DNA of 6,820 bases from Frankiales bacterium (lineage in GTDB: Bacteria > Actinomycetota > Actinomycetes > JAFAQI01), in assembly GCA_019246495.1 (NCBI GenBank), contig JAFAQI010000412.1, positions 1-6,820 of the forward strand, read 5' to 3'. A model generated the notes under the pieces. It did not search any database. It saw only the letters and a program-made list of their open reading frames with translations, and had not been told where the DNA came from. The position numbers and the translations under genes are program-made. Below are positions 1 through 5,369 of the stretch, one piece after another. How positions within the stretch are numbered: the first letter of the stretch is position 1; every line of letters starts with the position of its first letter.

Positions 1-1783
1 CGACGCCGCCGCTGGCTTCGGGCGTCTCGCCGGTCTCACCGTCCGGCGCGTCCGGCACCTCGTCCGCGTCAGCGACAAGTGACACCTGCTCGAGGAACTC
101 CGCGAGAGTCCCGTCCGGCCGGGCCTCCTCGAACTCGCGCGCGACGGACACGAGCTCGTCGAGGTTCTCGACCCGGCCCTCGTCCTGCGGGTCGCCGCTC
201 TCGCGCAGCTCGACGACGTAACCGCTCTTGTCGAGGACAGCCTCGAGCACGTCACCCGGCGAGCCGTCGCTGGCAAGCACCGCGTTGAGCTCTTCCATCA
301 AAGTGACGAACTCCTGTACGGCGTTGAGCGAACGCGTCGCGAGACCGGGGACGTCCTCCGCGTGTTGCAACGCGTCCCAGAACGTCACCCGCTCGCGCTC
401 GGCGTAGGCCGACAGGCACGCCTCCGCACGTTCGCCGATGCCGCGCTTCGGCACGTTGACGATGCGCCGCAACGAGACGGCGTCGGCGGGGTTGACGAGC
501 GCGCGCAGATATGCGAGCGCATCGCGCACCTCGCGACGTTCATAGAACCGAACGCCGCCGACGACCTTGTAGGGCAAGCCGACGCGGATGAAGACTTCCT
601 CGAAGACCCGGCTCTGCGCATTGGTCCGGTAGAACACCGCGACGTCGCACGGCCGCACCTGATGGTCGTCCGCGAGCCGGTCGATCTCGCCGGCGACCCA
701 CGCTGCCTCGTCGTGCTCGTTCTCCGCGACGTAGCCGGCGATGGGCGGGCCGTCACCAGCCTCGGACCACAACCGCTTCGGCTTGCGATCCGGGTTCTTC
801 GCGATGACCGCGTTGGCCGCAGTGAGGATCGTCTGCGTCGACCGGTAGTTCTGCTCGAGCAGCACGACCGTCGTGTCCGGGTAGTCGGCCTCGAACTGGA
901 GGATGTTGCGGATCGTCGCACCGCGGAACGCATAGATGCTCTGGTCCGCATCACCGACGACGCAGAGCTCGCTGCGACCCTCGACATCCGCGCCGACGAG
1001 CTCCTTCACGAGGACGTACTGCGCGTGGTTGGTGTCCTGGTATTCATCGACGAGCACGTGCCGGAAGCGTCGGCGATAGTGCTCCGCGACGTCCGGAAAG
1101 AGTTGCAACAACGTGACGGTCGTCATGATGAGGTCGTCGAAGTCGAGCGCGTTGGCTCGACGTAGCCGGTCCTGGTAGAGCGAGTAGGCCTCGGCGATCG
1201 TCTTGTCGTGATGGCCGCCCGCGCGCGACTTCGCCTCTTCGAAGTCGACGAGCTCGTTCTTGAGATTGCTCACCTGCGCCGCGACGGCGCGCGCCGGGTA
1301 GCGCTTCGGGTCGAGGTCGAGGTCCCGGCACACGGTCGTCATCAGCCGACGCGAGTCGTCCGCGTCGTAGATCGAGAACGATGAGGAGAAGCCCAGCCTC
1401 TTGCCCTCCGCCCGCACGATGCGCACACACGCGGAGTGGAACGTCGACACCCACATCGCCTTCGCCCGCGGGCCGACCAGGCGGGCGACGCGCTCCTTCA
1501 TCTCGCCCGCGGCCTTGTTGGTGAACGTGATCGCGAGGACCTCACCCGGCTGCACACCACGCTCCGCGATCAGCCAGGCGATGCGATGGGTGAGCACCCG
1601 CGTCTTGCCCGAACCGGCGCCCGCGACGATCAGGAGCGGGCCGCCCTCGTGCAGCACGGCCGCACGCTGCTGCGGGTTCAGCCCCTCGAGCAGGGTCGCC
1701 GGGTCGACGGCGAGGCGGGGCTTGGGGCGCTCCGCTGACAGCCCCGCGTCGCCCAACGGGCTGTCGTCGAAGAGGCTGCTCAC
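1..1783 (-). CDS. pcrA: ATP-dependent DNA helicase PcrA/UvrD (UvrD1-type), 3' end outside window
   Basis: Superfamily 1 helicase that unwinds DNA 3' to 5' in nucleotide excision repair and in clearing proteins from DNA. Read from the GTG at 1783 (protein MSSLFDDSPLGD...), 594 codons are visible. In order: Q-motif LNPQQRAAV (about residues 35-43), Walker A GAGSGKT with K60 and T61, motif Ia ITFTNKAAGEM, Walker B DEYQD at 246-250, motif III GDADQSIYAFRGA with Q281, and motif IV QNYRST with Q311 and R314. Domain 1B and much of 2B follow. Actinobacterial PcrA/UvrD1 proteins are about 770-800 residues, so motifs V and VI (helicase domain 2A) and the C-terminal tail lie beyond the left edge. The last visible residues (about 575-594) are an acidic, Pro/Gly/Thr-rich linker just before the expected motif V. 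The GTG start sits 39 bp from a divergent gene and 10 bases behind a TAGGCT hexamer. RecB-like or UvrD2 identities are less likely given the motif spacing and the absence of an HRDC domain so far. Confidence 0.95.
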   Translation of the reverse strand, partial: MSSLFDDSPLGDAGLSAERPKPRLAVDPATLLEGLNPQQRAAVLHEGGPLLIVAGAGSGKTRVLTHRIAWLIAERGVQPGEVLAITFTNKAAGEMKERVARLVGPRAKAMWVSTFHSACVRIVRAEGKRLGFSSSFSIYDADDSRRLMTTVCRDLDLDPKRYPARAVAAQVSNLKNELVDFEEAKSRAGGHHDKTIAEAYSLYQDRLRRANALDFDDLIMTTVTLLQLFPDVAEHYRRRFRHVLVDEYQDTNHAQYVLVKELVGADVEGRSELCVVGDADQSIYAFRGATIRNILQFEADYPDTTVVLLEQNYRSTQTILTAANAVIAKNPDRKPKRLWSEAGDGPPIAGYVAENEHDEAAWVAGEIDRLADDHQVRPCDVAVFYRTNAQSRVFEEVFIRVGLPYKVVGGVRFYERREVRDALAYLRALVNPADAVSLRRIVNVPKRGIGERAEACLSAYAERERVTFWDALQHAEDVPGLATRSLNAVQEFVTLMEELNAVLASDGSPGDVLEAVLDKSGYVVELRESGDPQDEGRVENLDELVSVAREFEEARPDGTLAEFLEQVSLVADADEVPDAPDGETGETPEASGGV

Positions 1784-1822
1784 GGCGCTCGCCAGCCTAG
1801 CGCCGCCGGTAACCTCGCGGGC
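1784..1822. promoter_or_regulatory. 39-bp divergent promoter gap between pcrA and the PIG-L gene
   Basis: Neither flanking gene has a convincing Shine-Dalgarno sequence. On the plus strand TAACCT (1810-1815) ends 7 bases before the ATG at 1823, the TANNNT spacing typical of leaderless actinobacterial transcripts. On the minus strand TAGGCT (complement of 1794-1799) ends 10 bases before the GTG at 1783, giving at most a few bases of leader. No clear -35 is seen on either strand. The hexamers and spacings are seen; leaderless transcription is inferred. No LexA (SOS) box is apparent in the gap. Confidence 0.45.
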
Positions 1823-2533
1823 ATGCTCGACGACTCCGACCTGACCCGCGTGCTGGTCGTCATGGCCCACCCCGACGACGTCGACTTCGGTGCCGCCGGC
1901 ACCGTCGCGCAATGGACCGACGCCGGCGTCGAGGTGACCTACTGCATCGTCACCGACGGCGACGCGGGCGGCTTCGACCCGGCCGTCCCCCGAAACGAGA
2001 TCGGCGGCATCCGCCGGGCCGAGCAGAAGGCCGCCGGCGCCGAGGTCGGCGTGTCCGACGTGCGGTTCCTCGGCTACCCGGACGGCCGGCTCGAGCCGAC
2101 GCTCGACGTACGCCGGGACATCTCGCGGGTGATCCGCGAGGTGCGACCGCAGCGCGTCGTGTGCCAGAGCCCGCAGCGCAACATGTTGCGGATCTACGCA
2201 AGCCATCCGGACCATCTCGCGGCGGGAGAGGCGGCGCTGTGCGCGGTCTATCCGGACGCGCGCAACCCGTTCACGTTTCCTGACCTGGCCGAGCTCGAGG
2301 CGTGGTCGGTGAGCGAGACGTGGGTGCTCGGCATGGAGCAGAGCAACCACTACGTCGACATCACCGACACGTTCGACCGCAAGATGGCAGCGTTGCGCGC
2401 ACACGCCAGCCAGCATCCGGATCCTGCCGCGCTCGACGGCCTGATGCGCGGCTGGAACGGTGGCAACGCGGCCGCGGGCGGCCTGCCGGAAGGTCGGCTC
2501 GCCGAGGCGTTCTGGGTGCTCGAGACCGCTTGA
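1823..2533 (+). CDS. PIG-L/LmbE-family zinc N-deacetylase
   Basis: A 236-residue protein of the family that removes N-acetyl groups from glucosamine-containing small molecules (relatives include MshB of mycothiol synthesis, Mca and BshB). The family signature AHPDDVDFG is at residues 15-23: by analogy with MshB, H16 and D19 bind zinc and D18 is the general base. The second signature SHPDH at 127-131 supplies the third zinc ligand, H131, and the catalytic-site H128. The FLGYPDGRL block (82-90) and the NxxMLRIYASHPDHLAAG context are also typical. There is no signal peptide, so it is cytoplasmic. The start follows a TAACCT hexamer by 7 bases. The stop is 10 bases before the cyclase ATG, so the two are probably co-transcribed. 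It is shorter than MshB or Mca (about 290-300 residues) and no mycothiol gene is adjacent, so the substrate is left open. Family is certain; exact role is unknown. Confidence 0.93.
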   Translation: MLDDSDLTRVLVVMAHPDDVDFGAAGTVAQWTDAGVEVTYCIVTDGDAGGFDPAVPRNEIGGIRRAEQKAAGAEVGVSDVRFLGYPDGRLEPTLDVRRDISRVIREVRPQRVVCQSPQRNMLRIYASHPDHLAAGEAALCAVYPDARNPFTFPDLAELEAWSVSETWVLGMEQSNHYVDITDTFDRKMAALRAHASQHPDPAALDGLMRGWNGGNAAAGGLPEGRLAEAFWVLETA

Positions 2534-2543
2534 GCCGCAACGG

Positions 2544-3377
2544 ATGAGCGAGAAGCTGCCCGCTGATCAGGCGGACGGAGACGACGCCGCGGCGGTCCGC
2601 CGGGCGGCGCGCAAGGTCGCTGCCGACGTACGCCGGTTCGACCGGCGCCCGGGCGCGGTCGAAGCGTTCCGGCGGCTGCGCCGGATGCTTCCGGGCGACC
2701 CAGGTTTCGGCGATCCGCTGTCGGCGGCCGGTCAGCAGGGAGCCGCGCCGATCGCCCGCCTCGCCGATCGACTGTTCGACAACGAGCCGCGCGCCAGCCG
2801 CGAGCTGAGCCTCGGCGCGCTTCAGGTCTGGCAGTCAGTGCTGGAGCACACCGGCCGCGGCCGCGGCGAGCAGGAGGTGTCGATCCTCTTCACCGACATC
2901 GTCGGGTTCTCGGAGTGGGCGCTGCACGCCGGCGACGAGGACGCGCTCGCGTTGCTGCGCGAGGTCGCGAGCGCGACGGAGCCGACGATCACCGCGCACC
3001 GCGGGCGCGTCGTCAAGCGGCTCGGCGACGGCTGGATGGCGGTGTTTCCGTCGCCGCAGCTTGCGTTCGACGCGGTGACGCAGGTGCGGGAGCGGCTCGC
3101 CGACGTGAGCGTCGCGGGCTATCGCCCGCACATCCGGGCAGCGCTGCACAGCGGCAAGCCGCGGTCGATTGGCGGCGACTATCTCGGCGTCGACGTCAAC
3201 ATCGCGGCGCGGCTCGCGGACAAGGCCGCCGCGGACGAAGTGCTCGTCTCCGGACCGGCGCTCGTCGGGATCGACCGCGAAGGCATCACGGCGCGACGCA
3301 AGAAGTCGTTCCTGCTCACGCGGCTCAAGGGAGTTCCGCCGGATTTGGCCGTTTATGCCGTGAGCCCGCGCAGCTGA
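2544..3377 (+). CDS. Class III adenylate cyclase, cytosolic, with N-terminal helical domain
   Basis: A 277-residue protein expected to make cAMP from ATP. The catalytic domain spans about residues 110-245. All six canonical positions are visible: metal-binding D118 (in FTDIVGFSEW) and D162 (in RLGDGWMAVF), adenine-selecting K158 and D212 (in DYLGVDVN), and transition-state N219 and R223 (in VNIAARL). The Lys/Asp pair predicts ATP rather than GTP as substrate. Class III enzymes work as dimers. Residues 1-109 form an Arg/Ala-rich helical region (RRAARKVAADVRRFD, then PGDPGFGDPL, then REISLGALQ-like RELSLGALQ) that recurs ahead of cyclase domains in actinobacteria and is probably regulatory. There is no signal peptide or membrane segment. 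The ATG at 2544 is chosen because it lies just after the PIG-L stop (10-base gap). A longer reading from 2460 would overlap PIG-L and add an Arg-rich stretch unlike the family. No strong ribosome site is seen, so translation may depend on the upstream gene. No cAMP receptor gene is in the window. Confidence 0.92.
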   Translation: MSEKLPADQADGDDAAAVRRAARKVAADVRRFDRRPGAVEAFRRLRRMLPGDPGFGDPLSAAGQQGAAPIARLADRLFDNEPRASRELSLGALQVWQSVLEHTGRGRGEQEVSILFTDIVGFSEWALHAGDEDALALLREVASATEPTITAHRGRVVKRLGDGWMAVFPSPQLAFDAVTQVRERLADVSVAGYRPHIRAALHSGKPRSIGGDYLGVDVNIAARLADKAAADEVLVSGPALVGIDREGITARRKKSFLLTRLKGVPPDLAVYAVSPRS

Positions 3378-3387
3378 TCAGCCGCGG

Positions 3388-3413
3388 GACCGAGTCCTTC
3401 GGGCCGTCCGGTC
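3388..3413 (+). terminator. Possible hairpin terminator/attenuator after the cyclase
   Basis: GACCG (3388-3392) pairs with CGGTC (3409-3413). Inside, CC-TTCG-GG (3397-3404) forms a UUCG-type stable tetraloop. The hairpin is followed by GTTTCTC, a short pyrimidine-rich run rather than a proper U-tract. It lies in the 47-base gap between the cyclase and the small downstream gene, so it could reduce read-through or protect the mRNA end. The pairing is seen; the function is inferred and weak. Confidence 0.28.
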
Positions 3414-3424
3414 GTTTCTCCGAT

Positions 3425-3652
3425 GTGGCGTCCGAACGCGACATCGGTCTCTGGCTGCGGCTCGACGAGCTCGCCAGCCGGATCTGTGCTGCCGAGTCGC
3501 TGCTGCGCGAGCTGCGGAACGACCACGACCGGCTGCTGGCCGAGCAGCGCGCGGAGCTCGACCTGGACGGCGATCCACATCCCGACGGCGACTGGCTCGG
3601 CCACGACGTGGTCGAGCGGGCGATCGCCGCGCTGCGTCACGACGAGAGCTGA
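3425..3652 (+). CDS. Small acidic helical protein, unknown function
   Basis: I do not recognise this 75-residue protein. It begins at a GTG (VASERDIGLWLRLDELA) and is rich in Asp, Glu, Leu and Arg. Residues 8-46 read as one long amphipathic helix with heptad-like leucines (LWLRLDEL...SLLRELRNDHDRLLAEQ), consistent with a short coiled coil. A DGDPHPDGDW turn segment (48-57) and a second helix (60-71) follow. No signal peptide, membrane segment or metal motif is visible. Third codon positions are almost all G or C in this frame, whereas the overlapping frame starting at 3423 gives a Ser/Arg/Thr-rich shadow product. There is no good Shine-Dalgarno and no earlier in-frame start after the cyclase stop, so GTG 3425 is the only reasonable start. 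It lies 47 bases after the cyclase on the same strand and may be the last gene of that cluster. Its TGA directly abuts the argA stop on the other strand. Confidence 0.7.
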   Translation: MASERDIGLWLRLDELASRICAAESLLRELRNDHDRLLAEQRAELDLDGDPHPDGDWLGHDVVERAIAALRHDES

Positions 3653-4156
3653 TCAGCCGAGGTCGAGAACCATCCGCGTGTTGCCGAGGATGTTGGGCTT
3701 CACGTGCTCGAGGCCGAGGAACTCCGCGACGCCCTCGTCGTACGAACGAAGCAGTTCGTCGTAGACGGCCGGCTCGACCGGCGCGCCGTCGAGCACCTGA
3801 AATCCATGCCGGGCGAAGAACTCGACCTCGAAGGTGAGGCAGAAGACCCGGCGTACGCCGAGGTCACGCGCGCGGTCGAGCAGCCGCTCCACCAAGGCGT
3901 GGCCGACGCCGGTGCCGCGGACGCTGGGGTCGACGGCGAGGGTCCGCACCTCGGCGAGGTCCTCCCAGATGACGTGCAACGCGCCGCAGCCGATGACGGT
4001 GCCGTCGGCTGCATCGGCGACGACGAACTCCTGCACGTCCTCATAGAGCGTGACCGTCGGCTTGTCGAGCAAGATCCGCCGCGGCGCGTAGAGGTCGATG
4101 AGCCGCCGGATCTCGGCCACGTCGCAGGTGCGCGCGGCCCGGACGACCGCCGTCAC
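3653..4156 (-). CDS. argA: Amino-acid N-acetyltransferase (N-acetylglutamate synthase, GNAT type)
   Basis: A 167-residue GNAT enzyme that transfers acetyl from acetyl-CoA to glutamate, the first step of arginine biosynthesis, in the cytoplasm. It matches the short stand-alone ArgA of actinobacteria (Rv2747 type, about 170 residues), which lacks the kinase-like domain of E. coli ArgA. Matching blocks from memory: RRARTxDV-like RAARTCDVAEI near the start, LYEDVQEF (38-44), VIGCGALHVIWEDLAEVRT (54-72), the acetyl-CoA pyrophosphate loop RGTGVGHA (80-87), CLTFEVEFFARHGF (106-119), and the C-terminal SYDEGVAEFL...VKPNILGNTRM (138-162). The GTG start at 4156 overlaps the marR stop in GTGA, so translation is probably coupled. 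A longer in-frame reading to 4342 would run through marR and encode Arg/Pro-rich shadow sequence. The other arginine genes are not in the window. Family assignment is firm; glutamate as substrate rests on similarity. Confidence 0.9.
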   Translation of the reverse strand: MTAVVRAARTCDVAEIRRLIDLYAPRRILLDKPTVTLYEDVQEFVVADAADGTVIGCGALHVIWEDLAEVRTLAVDPSVRGTGVGHALVERLLDRARDLGVRRVFCLTFEVEFFARHGFQVLDGAPVEPAVYDELLRSYDEGVAEFLGLEHVKPNILGNTRMVLDLG

Positions 4157-4632
4157 AGGCGGATCGGGCAGTCGGCCGACAGCGGGCCGAGCGCGTCGGC
4201 GAGGGCGTCGAGCTGCTTGGCGCCGAGCCGGTCGATCAGGTAGTCGCGGACACCGCGCAGGTGCGTCGGGTAGGCCGCGCGGAGCCGGCGCAGACCCTCG
4301 GTTGTGATCACCGCGTAGACGACGCGGGCGTCGGCGCCGCACCGTGCCCGCTCGACGAGCCCGGCGGCGGAGAGCTTGTCGACGAGCCGGGTCAGCCCGG
4401 ACGGCGTCAGCACGGCGAACGACGCGAGGTCGCTCATCCGCAGGCGGCGGTCCGGCGCCTCGGACAGGTGGGCGAGCACCTCGTAGCCCGGCAGTGTCAG
4501 CCCGTGCTCGGCCTCGAGATCGGCCTCGAGCTGCCGGGTGACCTTGGCGTGCGCGTGGATCAGCGAGTGCCAGGCGGCCATCTCCCGGCGGTCGAGTGGC
4601 GCGACCTGCTCGCGCGCTGATGCCTTGGCCAT
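4153..4632 (-). CDS. MarR-family winged-helix transcriptional regulator
   Basis: A 159-residue protein with the MarR layout: an N-terminal dimer helix (about 14-45, AAWHSLIHAHAKVTRQLEADL), LTLPGYEVLAHLSEAP (45-60), helix-turn-helix with RLRMSDLASFAVLTPSG (64-79) and recognition helix around 76-90, wing RCGADARVVYAVIT (97-110), and C-terminal dimerisation helices (112-150). Such proteins repress nearby genes and release DNA on binding a phenolic or other small ligand. C98 and C155 are the only cysteines; neither is in the N-terminal position used by OhrR, so peroxide sensing is not indicated. The ATG at 4632 is preferred because a promoter-like pair (-35 TTGCTC, 17-base spacer, -10 TACGAT) ends 6 bases upstream, fitting leaderless expression. 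The extra residues of a longer reading to 4743 would cover the divergent promoter. It is transcribed away from yceI and ends inside the argA start. Family is certain; ligand is unknown. Confidence 0.93.
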   Translation of the reverse strand: MAKASAREQVAPLDRREMAAWHSLIHAHAKVTRQLEADLEAEHGLTLPGYEVLAHLSEAPDRRLRMSDLASFAVLTPSGLTRLVDKLSAAGLVERARCGADARVVYAVITTEGLRRLRAAYPTHLRGVRDYLIDRLGAKQLDALADALGPLSADCPIRL

Positions 4633-4638
4633 GTCGAC

Positions 4639-4667
4639 ATCGTACGACGGAATACTTGCGCGAGCAA
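4639..4667 (-). promoter_or_regulatory. marR-argA promoter (leaderless type)
   Basis: Read on the minus strand: -35 TTGCTC (4667-4662), a 17-base spacer, -10 TACGAT (4644-4639), then six bases to the marR ATG at 4632. The expected transcription start falls at or next to the ATG, consistent with the absence of a Shine-Dalgarno. The -35 is one arm of the imperfect inverted repeat TTGC-GCGA-GCAA (4656-4667), so self-repression by MarR is plausible. A second, weaker candidate further upstream (TTGCAA at 4698-4703 with TAACAT, complement of 4676-4681, spacer 16) would give a leadered transcript. Confidence 0.5.
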
Positions 4668-4685
4668 ACTTCTTGATGTTAGTGT
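4656..4685 (+). promoter_or_regulatory. Candidate yceI promoter, back to back with the marR promoter
   Basis: -35 TTGCGC (4656-4661), an 18-base spacer, and -10 TAGTGT (4680-4685, matching TANNNT) predict a start near 4692 and a leader of about 39 bases carrying the strong ribosome site. Its -35 directly abuts the -35 of the opposing marR promoter, so one dimer on TTGCGCGAGCAA would block both. The -10 is a weak match; the assignment is an inference from spacing. Confidence 0.38.
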
Positions 4686-4690
4686 CGTTC

Positions 4691-4711
4691 GCAACAGTTG
4701 CAATCACAACT
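4691..4711. promoter_or_regulatory. Candidate MarR operator, overlapping inverted repeats
   Basis: Two perfect inverted repeats overlap here: GCAAC-A-GTTGC (4691-4701) and AGTTG-CAATCA-CAACT (4696-4711). The second is a 16-bp TTG...CAA palindrome of the size MarR dimers usually bind. It lies just after the predicted yceI start and before its ribosome site, where bound protein would block transcription. The repeats are seen; binding by the neighbouring regulator is inferred. Confidence 0.5.
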
Positions 4712-4718
4712 ATTAGCC

Positions 4719-4724
4719 AGGAGG
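4719..4724 (+). promoter_or_regulatory. Strong Shine-Dalgarno of yceI
   Basis: A perfect AGGAGG lies six bases before the ATG at 4731. It fixes the start and rules out the in-frame upstream ATG at 4698, which would lie inside the operator repeats. It is the best ribosome site in the window and suggests high expression once the promoter is open. Confidence 0.9.
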
Positions 4725-4730
4725 ACAGCA

Positions 4731-5303
4731 ATGACCACCGCACCTGAGCAGACCACCACCCTCGACACCACGCTCACCGGCGACTGGGAGATCGACCCGA
4801 CGCACAGCCGGATCGGTTTCGCGGCGAAGCACGCGATGATCGCGACCGTCCGCGGCCAGTTCGCGAGCTACAGCGGTGAGGTCCACCTCGACGAGGCCAA
4901 CCCAGCCGCCAGCCGCATCCACCTGGAGATCGACGCCGCGAGCGTCGACACCGGCAACGCCGACCGCGACGGCCACCTCCGCAGCCCGGACTTCTTCGAC
5001 CTGGAGAACCACCCCACCATCACGTTCGCGAGCACGACGGTCGAGCGCAACGACGACGTCTACACCCTCATCGGTGACCTGACCATCAACGGCAAGACCA
5101 ACCCGGTTGCCGTCGAGTTCGAGCTCGTCGGCACGTCGGTCGACCCGTGGGGCAACTTCCGGGCCGGCTTCGAAGGCCGCACGACGGTCAACCGCCGCGA
5201 CTGGGGCCTCGCGTGGAACGTCGCGCTCGACAAGGGCGGCGTCCTCGTCGGCGAGAAGATCAAGCTGGAGTTCGACATCTCCGCCGTCAAGAAGACCGCC
5301 TGA
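4731..5303 (+). CDS. YceI-family lipocalin-like protein
   Basis: A 190-residue YceI-like beta-barrel protein (PF04264), a family that binds polyisoprenoids or other long amphiphiles and often responds to stress. Family blocks are clear: GDWEIDPTHSRIGFAAKH (17-34), VRGQFASYSGEV (40-51), NADRDGHLRSPDFFDLENHP (76-95), LTINGKTNPV (117-126), and the C-terminal EGRTTVNRRDWGLAWN (148-163) with GGVLVGEKIKLEFDI (169-183). Unlike E. coli YceI it has no signal peptide, so it is probably cytoplasmic, as in many actinobacterial copies. Residues 1-16 are a Thr-rich extension. It is transcribed divergently from the MarR gene, whose candidate operators lie between them, so induction by the MarR ligand is likely. 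The ligand and role of the YceI protein here are unknown. The gene ends 66 bases before purU on the same strand. Confidence 0.94.
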   Translation: MTTAPEQTTTLDTTLTGDWEIDPTHSRIGFAAKHAMIATVRGQFASYSGEVHLDEANPAASRIHLEIDAASVDTGNADRDGHLRSPDFFDLENHPTITFASTTVERNDDVYTLIGDLTINGKTNPVAVEFELVGTSVDPWGNFRAGFEGRTTVNRRDWGLAWNVALDKGGVLVGEKIKLEFDISAVKKTA

Positions 5304-5369
5304 CCGCCGGAGTCGCACAACCCCGGGCGTCACACCCGGGCAAAGGTTCGGGCATGACAAGGTGCGGAC
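5304..5369 (+). promoter_or_regulatory. yceI-purU spacer with alternative hairpins and purU ribosome site
   Basis: CCCGGG at 5322-5327 can pair with CCCGGG at 5335-5340 (6-bp stem, 7-base loop). The second CCCGGG can instead pair with TTCGGG at 5347-5352 (6 bp including two G-U pairs, 6-base loop). The two stems exclude each other. No U-tract follows, so this is not a standard intrinsic terminator. AAGG at 5359-5362, seven bases before the GTG at 5370, is the likely purU Shine-Dalgarno. Whether the hairpins separate yceI from purU or act as a switch cannot be told from sequence. Confidence 0.35.

Noticed and set aside
362..1165. 267-codon plus-strand open frame opposite pcrA
   Set aside because: The pcrA frame carries the helicase motifs over the same bases; the plus-strand product is a mirror of its codon bias with no recognisable domain.
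2460..2543. Longer cyclase start at ATG 2460
   Set aside because: It would overlap the PIG-L gene by 74 bases and add 28 Arg/Pro-rich residues not typical of the family; the ATG at 2544 sits just after the PIG-L stop.
3423..3764. 113-codon plus-strand frame starting at ATG 3423
   Set aside because: Its product is Ser/Thr/Arg-rich and runs into argA in the opposite direction; the GTG frame at 3425 has much better third-position GC.
3704..4243. 179-codon plus-strand open frame opposite argA and marR
   Set aside because: Antisense to two recognised genes, acidic shadow composition; no ribosome site.
4633..4743. Longer MarR start at 4743 with a hydrophobic N-terminus resembling a membrane segment
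   Set aside because: The extension is the divergent promoter and yceI ribosome site read backwards; a leaderless promoter fits the ATG at 4632.
5321..5340. Intrinsic terminator after yceI
   Set aside because: The CCCGGG stem is short and is followed by CAAAGG rather than a U-tract, so only an unspecified hairpin is claimed.
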